This document shows, piece after piece, positions 1 to 6,954 of a stretch of 12,788 nucleotides of DNA. Source of the stretch: Planctomycetota bacterium (GTDB lineage: Bacteria > Planctomycetota > Planctomycetia > Pirellulales > Pirellulaceae). The stretch is from contig JAHWKS010000046.1 in the NCBI GenBank assembly GCA_019347795.1, forward strand, positions 1-12,788, read 5' to 3'. The position numbers were made by a program, and so were the translations under genes. Below the pieces are notes generated by a model. It was not told the origin of the DNA. It saw only the letters and a list, made by a program, of their open reading frames with translations, and did not search any database. Each line of letters starts with the position of its first letter. Within the stretch, counting starts at the first letter, position 1.

Positions 1-2
1 GA

Positions 3-1499
3 TTCGGCGGCGGCGGGTTCTTTGAGGTGAAGGATGGTCTCACCGATGACCTGAACCTAGGAGTTAAGAAGGATTCCGCCGCCAAGCCGGCGCCGCAAGC
101 TCAGCAGCCGGCGCCGCGCGTCGAGCGACCTGCGTCCCCGGCGGCCGAAAAAGTCGAGCCGATCACCGTCACGCCCCGCGAGGGCGAGACGCCGGCGGAG
201 GCCTGGAATCGCCGCTTCGCCGAGGCGGAGCAAGACCTGAACTCGGCTGCCGTGCGGGAAACCGCCCGCCGTTTGATGCACAAGCAGCAGTTCGATGAGT
301 TGATCGGCATGCTTCAGTCCGCCATCCGTCACGGCCAGGCGCAAACCTGGATGTACGAAGCGATGAGCCTGGCGATGCAGGCCGCCGGCGCGCCGCAGGA
401 AGAGCTGGAGCGGGCGCTCATGTCGGCGGTGGACTTCAGCGAAGACCTGGGCACCGTGATGTTCGTCGCGGCGTACATGGGACGCGTGGGTCTGGAGGAG
501 CGGGCCCTTTCCCTCTTCCGCGACGTAGCCGTTGCGGTCCCGCACCGGCACGAGCCTTACCTCCACGGGCTGACTCTGGCGCAGCGGGCCGGCGATCAAG
601 ACGCGATTCAATGGGCGTGCTTGGGAATCGTCAACCGGGCCTGGCCCAAAGAGGAGCGAGCCGTCCTGGACAAGGCGCTCCGCGCCGCCGAAGCATTGCT
701 CATCGAGATGCGCCGCGACGGCCTTACGGAAACGGCCGATGAGTTCGAGCAGGCCCTGCGCGCGGCGCAGGCCCGCGATGTGCGAATCGTCGTGACCTGG
801 ACCGGCGACGCGGATCTCGACTTGCTGGTCGAAGAGCCGTCGGGCGCCGTCTGCTCGCTCCGCAATCAGCGCACCGTCGGCGGGGGAGTGCTCTTGGGCG
901 ACACCTACGCCGGCGGCCAGGGCGCCGGCATTGACGGTTATCGCGAGGTTTACGAGTGCTCCCAAGGGTTTGACGGCGTCTATCGCTTGCTGCTGCGGCG
1001 GATTTGGGGCAAACCCACCGCCGGACAGGCGACGATCGACATCTACACCCATTACGGCACGCAGCAGGAAACGCGCATCCACAAGCAGATTCCCATCGGC
1101 GAAAAAGACGCGCTGATCCTCTTCGACCTGGCGGGGGGCCGCCGGGTGGAGCCGCTGGATCAGGCGCAGGTCGAGCAGCTTGCTCGGGCCCAGTTCGAGG
1201 TGAATCGGGAAATCCTCGCCCGGCAACTGGCGCAGACGGAGGATTCGCGTGCGTCGCGCTCGCTCGCCGCCGATCGCGACCGCCGCGTTCGCGCGGGCGC
1301 CTTGCCTGGCGGGCCTCGCCGCGGCGTCGGATTCCGGCCCGTGATCACGACCTTGCCGGAAGGGACGAACTTCATGGCCACCGCAGTGATCTCGGCCGAC
1401 CGCCGCTACGTGCGAGTCGAATCTTTTCCGCTCTTCTCGCTGATCGGCGACGTGACAACCTTCAACTTTGCGACCGGCAATACCGGCGGGGGCAACTAA
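3..1499 (+). CDS. Helical-repeat protein with YfaP/DUF2135-like domain (5' end outside window)
   Basis: The reading frame is open to the left edge, so the gene probably begins upstream. A GTG at 27 could serve as a start, but the preceding in-frame codons (Phe-Gly-Gly-Gly-Gly-Phe-Phe-Glu) read like continuing protein and there is no convincing ribosome site. Counting from that GTG, residues 15-50 are a Pro/Ala-rich linker. Residues 60-245 are alpha-helical with a TPR-like alternation of small and hydrophobic residues. Residues 252-350 form a beta domain with the hallmark VVTWTG...DLDLLVEEPSG, which resembles the YfaP/DUF2135 family (roles unclear). The last 50 residues (434-482) hold a TTLPEGTNF...SADRRYVR pattern that I associate with planctomycete surface or secretion-linked proteins. 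The product is probably exported or envelope-associated, but its signal sequence would lie outside the window. GC-rich codon use matches the right flank and not the central operon. Confidence 0.8.
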   Translation, partial: FGGGGFFEVKDGLTDDLNLGVKKDSAAKPAPQAQQPAPRVERPASPAAEKVEPITVTPREGETPAEAWNRRFAEAEQDLNSAAVRETARRLMHKQQFDELIGMLQSAIRHGQAQTWMYEAMSLAMQAAGAPQEELERALMSAVDFSEDLGTVMFVAAYMGRVGLEERALSLFRDVAVAVPHRHEPYLHGLTLAQRAGDQDAIQWACLGIVNRAWPKEERAVLDKALRAAEALLIEMRRDGLTETADEFEQALRAAQARDVRIVVTWTGDADLDLLVEEPSGAVCSLRNQRTVGGGVLLGDTYAGGQGAGIDGYREVYECSQGFDGVYRLLLRRIWGKPTAGQATIDIYTHYGTQQETRIHKQIPIGEKDALILFDLAGGRRVEPLDQAQVEQLARAQFEVNREILARQLAQTEDSRASRSLAADRDRRVRAGALPGGPRRGVGFRPVITTLPEGTNFMATAVISADRRYVRVESFPLFSLIGDVTTFNFATGNTGGGN

Positions 1500-1921
1500 G
1501 CCGGCGTGGCGATGCGTCTCTTGCAAGCGCAGCCTCGCGTCACCCTGGCGTACGGCCACGCCCACTTCGGAGGACGGCGGCTGCTCCGCGAGCCAATCGG
1601 GAGCGTAGCTGTCGTACGGGTTGCGGAGTGACAAGTGCTCCATGCCGGAACAATGCCACGAGACGCCAACATTTGCACTTGCGCAAGTTCGCAGTCGATG
1701 GCGTTGATCTCTACCCGAGAGACGACGGCAGGATCGACGAGTTGCCGCGCGATTCCTGGGGGCCACTTAGCCTCCGCACCGCGGTCAGCCGATTGGCGGC
1801 GTTTCGATCGGATTGGTTCTTCGCTGTGCATGACCGTAACCGGTGCGGAGCGCGAATCCGCTCGCCAGGCAGGTCGTAACGCTCAGCGCCGCCGCACAAA
1901 TCGGGCCGAGAAGGGGTTCGC

Positions 1922-2090
1922 GGGGTCGCCAGGGTGGAACTCTGGCGGGTGCTGGTGGCAAGCGCGGCGTGGACCGAACGACCATGGCAGCCAAGAGCGA
2001 GCGTGAGGAACGAACGCTCGATCGCCCAACCCTACGCAGCAGCACCAGCCAGGGTTTGCGGAGAGCAGCGGAGCAAACCCTGGCGACCCC
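1922..2090. repeat. REPIN-like inverted pair of palindromic repeats
   Basis: A 14-base sequence, GGGGTCGCCAGGGT, at 1922-1935 is repeated exactly in inverted orientation at 2077-2090. Each copy sits in its own palindrome. The left one pairs CGCCAG (1927-1932) with CTGGCG (1942-1947). The right one pairs a perfect 12-base arm (2048-2059) with 2073-2084 around a 13-base loop. A third hairpin, CGAGCGT/ACGCTCG (1998-2004 and 2014-2020), lies between them. Two REP-type palindromes facing each other across a spacer is the layout of a REPIN. A MITE with 14-base terminal inverted repeats is the alternative, but no target-site duplication is evident at the ends. Confidence 0.55.
2048..2084. repeat. 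Perfect 12-bp stem, 13-base loop
   Basis: GCCAGGGTTTGC at 2048-2059 pairs perfectly with GCAAACCCTGGC at 2073-2084. The stem is long and uninterrupted, and no T-run follows on either strand, so it does not look like an intrinsic terminator. It forms the right-hand member of the REPIN-like pair. Confidence 0.75.
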
Positions 2091-2208
2091 TAAGTGGCCG
2101 GAGGGAAACAGCTGCAACAAACACACACAAGCCGCCCCGGTGGACCGGCATCGGGTATTCCTTGGGACCGGGTTTCCAAGGTAACTCATCCTGGAGAGCA
2201 TGTACGAA

Positions 2209-2226
2209 GCATTTTCAAGAAAATGC
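2209..2226. repeat. AT-rich hairpin, 7-bp stem with 4-base loop
   Basis: GCATTTT (2209-2215) and AAAATGC (2220-2226) pair around the loop CAAG. It is about 155 bases before the MauE-like gene. No T-tract follows, so terminator function is doubtful. It could be a leader structure or a protein-binding site. Confidence 0.4.
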
Positions 2227-2368
2227 GGTTGCGCCCCCGATCGGCCCTGGCAAGCTCAAACTTCCACTTGTATATATTACATAAGCCTTCTCTTCTGAAA
2301 GTGAAAGTTTTCCCGAGTGTCGCAATCCATTTCCGGAAGCTGCCCCTACGGATTTCGGGCAGCGAAGC

Positions 2369-2374
2369 GGGAGG
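2369..2374 (+). promoter_or_regulatory. Ribosome binding site deciding the start of the MauE-like gene
   Basis: GGGAGG ends 7 bases before the GTG at 2382, which is ideal Shine-Dalgarno spacing. Other in-frame starts lack this: ATG 2223 and GTG 2409 have no clear site, and GTG 2445 has GGGAGG directly abutting it with no spacer. The site therefore argues for the 267-residue product over longer or shorter ones. Confidence 0.6.
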
Positions 2375-2381
2375 AACTCTC

Positions 2382-3185
2382 GTGGTCGCAACCGTAGATG
2401 ACGCAAGGGTGTATGCTGGCGTACTAGCGTCGGCCAACGGGAGGGTGACCCGTCGTGCCCGCCTTTTTATTTCGCTGCCAACGAGCGCGCTACTAGTGGT
2501 CGTCGGCGGCTCAAAGCTTCTCGGCGACGGAGAGATGGTTTGGGGGGGAGCCGTAGCGGGGTGCGCAGAATTAACATGTGCGGCGTTTCTGGTTTTCCGT
2601 CCCACGGCGCGGCTAACTCAGTTTCTTCTGCTCTCGCTAGGATCGCTCTTCTTGGGCGCGTCGTTTCTTGGTTTCCTGCGGAACCATGCGTGCAATTGTT
2701 TTGGTACGATTGAATTGACGCCTATCGACCGCTTGATCGTCGCGGCCTTGGTGTTTGCCTCTGGTTTGCTCCTCTTGGACGATTTGAGAAAACCTTGGTT
2801 GGCCGCCCTGCTAGGCTTGTTGGTTTCCACGGGCGTGGGAGCGGAGTTCTATCTTGGCGGAAGCGATGAAAGCGCGATTCTCGGCGCCACGATGCCGGCA
2901 CCTTTGCGAAGCGGAGAATGGTCGGTTACTGTTGTGCGACCGACATGCCCGGCGTGCTACGATCACCTTCGAGACGGCCCGAAGCTCGGGTCGATGAGGC
3001 CAGACGCCAAAACGGCTCTTCTTGTTCTGGGCGCCGGCGAACCCCGTCTTGAGGAATTCGCCCGCCATTTTGACCTGACGCTAACCTTACGTAAAAAGGA
3101 AGCGATAGGGCTTCGAACTCCGTTTGAGGTTCATTTGCGGAACGGTCGAGTAGTTTGGAGAAGCGACGATGCAAACTCACTCTAA
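2382..3185 (+). CDS. MauE/DoxX-like membrane protein fused to a thioredoxin-like domain
   Basis: Start GTG is chosen for its ribosome site, giving 267 residues. Residues 27-47 form a first membrane helix ending in GGSKLL, as in MauE/DoxX-type proteins. Further helices lie at about 53-72, 78-99, 117-132 and 139-155. CNCFG at 104-108 corresponds to the CGCFG-like motif of the MauE family. After the last helix comes a soluble region with a thioredoxin-type active site, C-P-A-C at 189-192, and a possible cis-proline segment, RTPFEVHLRNG, near 245-255. MauE proteins are usually about 180 residues. They act with the thioredoxin-like MauD in methylamine dehydrogenase maturation, and here both roles appear to be in one chain. 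Inferred role: electron relay across the membrane for thiol-disulfide exchange outside the cytoplasm. The last 17 bases overlap the next gene, suggesting translational coupling. The domain calls are fairly firm; the substrate is not known. Confidence 0.75.
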   Translation: MVATVDDARVYAGVLASANGRVTRRARLFISLPTSALLVVVGGSKLLGDGEMVWGGAVAGCAELTCAAFLVFRPTARLTQFLLLSLGSLFLGASFLGFLRNHACNCFGTIELTPIDRLIVAALVFASGLLLLDDLRKPWLAALLGLLVSTGVGAEFYLGGSDESAILGATMPAPLRSGEWSVTVVRPTCPACYDHLRDGPKLGSMRPDAKTALLVLGAGEPRLEEFARHFDLTLTLRKKEAIGLRTPFEVHLRNGRVVWRSDDANSL

Positions 3186-4242
3186 GTCCAGGTTGAGAAT
3201 TGCTGTCTCGGCTGTCTTAGGGCTTCTGCTCCTGACAATGGCTTACCGGCTCGCCTTTTCGGGCGGTTCGGATCCGAGTTCTCCATTGATTGCGGCGCCG
3301 CAAACTCTCTCTTTGGGACCGGTCGATCCCGTCTCCGGCTTCGAACACCGCTTGCGAATAACGAACGTGTCCGACGAGTTGATCAGGATTGACGAATTTA
3401 TCACGTCGTGTACGTGCGCAGATATTTCGCCTTCAGCGCTCGCAATCGAGCCGGGAAGTGACGAAACTGTGGTTCTGAATCTAGACCTGCCGCGATACGT
3501 GAAGCCGAGAGCAGAGCAGATCATTCGCGGCGACGTGCAGGTTACGCCTGTCGTGGCGGGCAAACGCTTGGATACTTGGAAGATCGACCTCGCGATAATC
3601 CGTCCAAAGATCATGACGACGGTACGGGAGCTTGATTTCGGCACGATGTATGAGGGAGATGTCGTAGCGACGTCGCGTGGAAACGTGTTCGTGTCAAGCC
3701 AGATTCCCGAGCCGGACGTTCGGATTTCCAGCGCCGCGCCGTTCATTTGTCGCGCGGAGCTGAAACGTCGCCCGGAAGACGAGGAGTCTTATCGCGAATA
3801 TGAAGTGGAGGCAACGGTTTCAACCGGCGCTCGTCCGCGCGTCAAGGAACGCTTTACCTTGGTTGTCGAGTCGCCGACGGCGCGCGTCGCCATTCCATGC
3901 GTGGCGCGATTTGACTCGGGAATTCGTTTCCACGTAGCCGACCCTCCTCCTACTATTCTTTCGAGCGAGGATGAGGTTGTATGGGAAGTTCGAGCCTACA
4001 GCGCAACAGAGGCAGTTGAGTTTCTCGATGCCTCGCTTGAATGCGAAGCTGACGCGGCCGAGTGCTCAGTATCGGCCGGATACGTCCAAGACGATTCGTG
4101 GCGCCTGACCTGCCGAGTCGTCCCTCGGCGCGTAGGCAACATTTCTTCCACTCTCTCACTATCCGTTACGCTCGCTAGTGGAGAGAGATTCTCGACTGTC
4201 AAGAAATTCGCGTTTTACGTTCCCACCTCCAGCGAGGAATGA
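3169..4242 (+). CDS. Membrane-anchored DUF1573-domain protein
   Basis: The 357-residue product starts at an ATG preceded by GGAG with 8-base spacing, inside the 3' end of the MauE-like gene. Residues 9-30 form an N-terminal membrane helix or uncleaved signal. Residues 45-107 match the DUF1573 pattern: LSLGPVDP..., a HRLRITNVSDELI strand pair, then SCTC at 80-83 in place of the usual SCGCT. This is an Ig/ASH-like beta-sandwich fold. A second, weaker copy starts at about 153 (RELDFGTMYEGD) and the rest (about 250-350) is also beta-rich. DUF1573 proteins are abundant in planctomycetes and Bacteroidetes, are extracytoplasmic, and have no established biochemical role. The cysteine pair next to a thiol-redox partner gene may be meaningful. 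One base separates its stop from the next start. Confidence 0.8.
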   Translation: MQTHSKSRLRIAVSAVLGLLLLTMAYRLAFSGGSDPSSPLIAAPQTLSLGPVDPVSGFEHRLRITNVSDELIRIDEFITSCTCADISPSALAIEPGSDETVVLNLDLPRYVKPRAEQIIRGDVQVTPVVAGKRLDTWKIDLAIIRPKIMTTVRELDFGTMYEGDVVATSRGNVFVSSQIPEPDVRISSAAPFICRAELKRRPEDEESYREYEVEATVSTGARPRVKERFTLVVESPTARVAIPCVARFDSGIRFHVADPPPTILSSEDEVVWEVRAYSATEAVEFLDASLECEADAAECSVSAGYVQDDSWRLTCRVVPRRVGNISSTLSLSVTLASGERFSTVKKFAFYVPTSSEE

Positions 4243-4243
4243 T

Positions 4244-5098
4244 ATGTTCGCGGCAATCGTATTGTCCGTACTTGGCCAATCCCCTATGTCACTTGACGCG
4301 GTGATCGCCGCCTGGGAAGCGCGATACCGCGACAGCGGCGCCATAGAGGTCATGGCGGAGGGCGAGGTGATCACCACGCCGGTTTTCGTCGCTGGCTTGC
4401 AAGTGCCCACGGATAAGCTCTCGGACAAGCCGCTCCCCGTGGTGCTTCATGCCAAGATTGATTTTGCAGGCGAGCGCGCATGGCTGCGACGCGATGAGTT
4501 CGAATGGAACGCCCCGGCGCAAGCCTTCCAGCGAAAGATCACGGAGACGACGATAACACCGGACGGGACATCGGTCCGTTTCATTGATCCCAAGACCGAT
4601 GCCTCAACAACGCGACTCTATCACGACCCATCGGCGCGTCAACGAGTCAAGCGGATAGATGTGCAGGCATTGTGGTTAAGCAGCGGCGTTGTGACGCCCG
4701 GCGACCCTGCCGCATCGCTCTTCAAGTTGCCAGATTACAAGTTGGCTCGCCAACAGCGCCGGTGGTCGATTGTTCCCGACGACCCAGAAAGATCGAAAGG
4801 GAGAATCGAAATCACCATCGCAGGCCTGACGCCCTCCGGTCCCAGTTACAGTGTTCACGTTGACGCCAGCGATCAGTATGTCGTTCGGGCTTTGGTGGAA
4901 CGCGATACTCAGGATCGGGTCACGAGTGAAATTCGCATTCGCTACAAGCGCGCAGAAGGACTGCTGTTGCCGATCGCATGGGAGACTTCCGCCTTCGCCG
5001 CGGAGAAGCTCATGATCCATGAGGAAATTAAGGTGAGGCTTTATCGAACGAATTGTCAGTTTTCCGATTTCCCATTTGCCCCGCAGGACAAGCGGTGA
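4244..5098 (+). CDS. Exported protein with probable LolA-like fold
   Basis: The ATG at 4244 is preferred over an upstream in-frame start at 4178, which would lie inside the DUF1573 gene. It has GAGG with 6-base spacing and leads into a short hydrophobic segment (MFAAIVLSVLGQ), giving 284 residues. That segment is short for a signal peptide, so export is inferred partly from context. The body begins with an amphipathic helix (MSLDAVIAAWEARYRDS), followed by alternating beta strands such as IEVMAEGEVITTP, IEITIAGL and a late SEIRIRYKRAEGLLLPIAWE. An N-terminal helix followed by curved antiparallel strands, with a final 'Y...LP..W' segment, is what I associate with LolA-like outer-membrane lipoprotein-sorting proteins in planctomycetes. 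No catalytic motif is visible. It may bind lipid or a lipoprotein. The sequence alone does not settle the family. Confidence 0.6.
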   Translation: MFAAIVLSVLGQSPMSLDAVIAAWEARYRDSGAIEVMAEGEVITTPVFVAGLQVPTDKLSDKPLPVVLHAKIDFAGERAWLRRDEFEWNAPAQAFQRKITETTITPDGTSVRFIDPKTDASTTRLYHDPSARQRVKRIDVQALWLSSGVVTPGDPAASLFKLPDYKLARQQRRWSIVPDDPERSKGRIEITIAGLTPSGPSYSVHVDASDQYVVRALVERDTQDRVTSEIRIRYKRAEGLLLPIAWETSAFAAEKLMIHEEIKVRLYRTNCQFSDFPFAPQDKR

Positions 5099-5131
5099 TG
5101 TGCCGCTCCGTCTTGCATGGGCACTTACTTT

Positions 5132-5137
5132 AAGGAG
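5132..5137 (+). promoter_or_regulatory. Strong ribosome binding site for the Cys-rich protein
   Basis: AAGGAG ends 7 bases before ATG 5145. It is one of the best Shine-Dalgarno sequences in the window and places the start at a clean signal peptide, ruling out an in-frame upstream start at 5076. It suggests that this small product is made in higher amount than its neighbours. Confidence 0.65.
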
Positions 5138-5144
5138 TCCGAAG

Positions 5145-5507
5145 ATGAAATCCCTAGCATGTATCTTGTGTATTTCGACGTTCGCATTAGGGTTTCCAAA
5201 AATTCTAGGAGGCCAGTGCGTCTACGATTGCTATGAGGTGCTTGAAATGTGCGGCGTCCAGAGCGGCACCCCTTATTGCTACCAATTCGAGGAGCAGACC
5301 GGGCGCCTATTATGGAGTCCCGGGGGTGGTGCGTTGGGCGGGACGCCTGCTTCGATGGATTGTTTGGACGGGGATACTCAGCAACAGGTCACCACGTTCA
5401 CTGGTTGCCCGGGGGACTGCGACGCAGATGAACTCCCGCAGACGTGCATGCCAGTGACGCCGGTCGGGACTATCGGATTCGGGTGCTACTACTGTTACAA
5501 CCCGTAG
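5145..5507 (+). CDS. Small secreted cysteine-rich protein
   Basis: The product has 120 residues. Residues 1-23 form a signal peptide (MKSLACILCISTFALG...), with cleavage likely just before Gln24-Cys25. The predicted mature part of about 97 residues holds ten cysteines, at 25, 29, 36, 45, 73, 88, 92, 101, 114 and 117, an even number allowing five disulfides. Spacings include C-x3-C twice and a final CYYCY. A Gly-rich stretch (SPGGGALGG, 58-66) splits the Cys-rich halves. If lipidated at Cys25 it could be a lipoprotein, but the residues before it (LGGQC) do not fit a standard lipobox. I do not recognise the family. It lies within the MauE-thioredoxin operon, so it is the most obvious candidate client of that redox protein. 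Its single Trp argues against a tryptophan tryptophylquinone enzyme subunit. Confidence 0.7.
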   Translation: MKSLACILCISTFALGFPKILGGQCVYDCYEVLEMCGVQSGTPYCYQFEEQTGRLLWSPGGGALGGTPASMDCLDGDTQQQVTTFTGCPGDCDADELPQTCMPVTPVGTIGFGCYYCYNP

Positions 5508-5588
5508 TTCGTGTTCCAAACATCCGCATTAGTGGCACCGGGGATTTGTCGCAGATGCGTCGGATCGCCGTCAGTTGAGTTGGCACAC

Positions 5589-5607
5589 GTGGGGCATGTC
5601 CCCGCAC
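5589..5607 (+). repeat. GC hairpin in the gap before the LolA/STN-like gene
   Basis: GTGGGG (5589-5594) pairs with CCCC-(G)-CAC (5600-5607) around the loop CATGT, with one bulged base. It lies in the largest gap of the operon, about 140 bases. There is no T-run after it. It could stabilise or separate transcript segments; the function is a guess. Confidence 0.35.
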
Positions 5608-5646
5608 ACGCCGAGCACCACCGTTTCCTTTGCGAGGTCGATTGAA

Positions 5647-6954
5647 ATGTCGCCGCTCCGCACTTCGGCGTTGCTTTGGGTGATTCTTGGAGGAAACCTG
5701 GTCCTCGGAACCGGCGCGCGGGCCGACGAGCCCGATGAGTTGCGGGAGGCATGGAATGCTCGGCTGCGGGAATGTAAAACGGTTACCTATGGCGCCGTGG
5801 CCATTCGAATAAAGAACGAAACCCCGGCGGCAAAGCAAACCGAGTTGCGGATTCACGCGAGGATGAACTGCGAGGCTCGCAAGTTTCGATTCGAAGTTGG
5901 CGAAAATACACAGCGACCGACCACTGTGCTTATCGCCGACGAGTCCGCTTTTCACACCTGCACGCGAACCGCAGACGGTTGGGAAGTCGCTTCAGCGCGG
6001 TCGATTGAGCGCGATTCGAATTGGCTGCACGTCTACCCCTTTCTGCTGGCCCACGGCGTTGTTCCATTGCCTCCCTTCGAGGCTCCGCGGCTTAACAAAG
6101 GCCAAGGCGAGCAGCGTCCGTCTCGCCGAAGGCTTTCGCCCGTCGCGGAGGCTACCTTCAGATTTCCTGGGAAGGAGCCGATGAATGTCGAAATCGGGCA
6201 CAACGCCGAGGGGCTTGTGTCGCGGTACAGCGTGTCGAGCAAGGAGCAACGACTCCTTGAGATCCACAATACATATCAGCGCCGCGACGGCGCGGTGCGA
6301 TTGGACAGGTTTCGAGTTTTCGTCTTCGCTTCGGGCGGCGCCCTGGCGACAAGATTAGATGGCGACGTGGAGCATTTCGTCCTAGATGCGCCAATGGGGC
6401 TCGAAATTGCTGCAAAACCGGTGTCATCAAGGGAATTGACGGCGTCTCTAGATGGCCTGATGAACAAGACAGTGAAGGTTGAGATTGCGATGACCGCCGA
6501 TGGCCTGACGCGTGCAATTCAGAGCGCCTGCGGTAACGCGCTCCAAGTTCGAGCCGATGCTGAGGCCCTCGGCGCCGTGCCGACCACCGATGGACGAGCC
6601 CTTCTACTCGAGCCGGGGGATGCGCCGCTTTCGGAACTCTTGTTCCGTGATCTGCGGCAAAACCATATGGACTTTCGCTTTGACCTGCACGGAATCACGA
6701 TCATCCCGCGCGCCCTAGCTTGGAAGGAGGCGGAGTTCGTGGAGTACTCTGCCGCCGAATTTGGATTAAGCCCCGCCGAGTTGCGCGACCACATTCAGCG
6801 TACAGCGCCCGTCAATGACGATTGGTCCGATGTCGGCGGCCCGGCACAGATGTTCGTAGACGAGGAGCGTGGCGTCGTTGCCGTGTTTCACGCACAGTCC
6901 GACCATTTCCAATTCCGACACACGCTTACAAACCTGCCTAGGGACGAAGAGTGA
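5647..6954 (+). CDS. Exported protein with LolA-like N-terminal part and STN/secretin-like C-terminal domain
   Basis: The ATG at 5647 is chosen over an upstream in-frame start at 5575. It begins a clear signal peptide (MSPLRTSALLWVILGG...), with cleavage after Ala-Arg-Ala at residue 26, giving 435 residues; GAGG stands 9 bases before it. Residues 30-255 are alternating beta strands with an N-terminal amphipathic helix (REAWNARLRECKTVTYG), like LolA-type exported proteins. Residues 272-430 resemble the short repeated domain of secretins and TonB receptors (STN) as it occurs in planctomycete proteins: KTVKVEIAMTADGLTRAIQ, a LLLEPGDAPLSELLFRDL helix-strand unit, and the typical APVNDDWSDVGGPAQMF near 387-403, followed by a strand (RGVVAVFH). 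No secretin channel domain follows, so this would be a periplasmic adaptor or binding protein. The stop overlaps the next start by four bases. Confidence 0.65.
   Translation: MSPLRTSALLWVILGGNLVLGTGARADEPDELREAWNARLRECKTVTYGAVAIRIKNETPAAKQTELRIHARMNCEARKFRFEVGENTQRPTTVLIADESAFHTCTRTADGWEVASARSIERDSNWLHVYPFLLAHGVVPLPPFEAPRLNKGQGEQRPSRRRLSPVAEATFRFPGKEPMNVEIGHNAEGLVSRYSVSSKEQRLLEIHNTYQRRDGAVRLDRFRVFVFASGGALATRLDGDVEHFVLDAPMGLEIAAKPVSSRELTASLDGLMNKTVKVEIAMTADGLTRAIQSACGNALQVRADAEALGAVPTTDGRALLLEPGDAPLSELLFRDLRQNHMDFRFDLHGITIIPRALAWKEAEFVEYSAAEFGLSPAELRDHIQRTAPVNDDWSDVGGPAQMFVDEERGVVAVFHAQSDHFQFRHTLTNLPRDEE

Larger units (their letters stand above)
1500..2381. other. Gene-poor region with palindromic repeats; no supported gene
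   Basis: No reading frame on either strand has convincing protein character or a good ribosome site. The stretch contains three copies of the 9-mer ACCCTGGCG or its complement (1542-1550, 1927-1935, 2077-2085), a REPIN-like inverted pair (1922-2090) and a small AT-rich hairpin (2209-2226). An AT-rich segment, TATATATTA, lies at 2271-2279 about 100 bases before the first operon gene and is the best -10-like sequence, but no matching -35 is evident. The minus strand of 1500-1830 gives a mildly protein-like reading that shifts frame and may be a decayed gene. The stretch separates the GC-rich left gene from the central operon. Confidence 0.6.

Noticed and set aside
57..1766. A 569-codon open frame on the minus strand over the left gene
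   Set aside because: It is the antisense shadow of a GC-rich gene; its translation is Arg/Gly/Ala-rich and low in domain character, while the plus strand shows a coherent repeat protein.
2094..2381. Longer N-terminus for the MauE-like protein, starting at GTG 2094 or ATG 2223
   Set aside because: The extra residues run through the leader, show no signal or membrane segment and lack a ribosome site; GTG 2382 has GGGAGG at ideal spacing.
2382..5507. A true methylamine utilisation (mau) cluster
   Set aside because: No large dehydrogenase subunit, no MauG-type dihaem protein, and the Cys-rich product has only one Trp, so it cannot carry a tryptophan tryptophylquinone.
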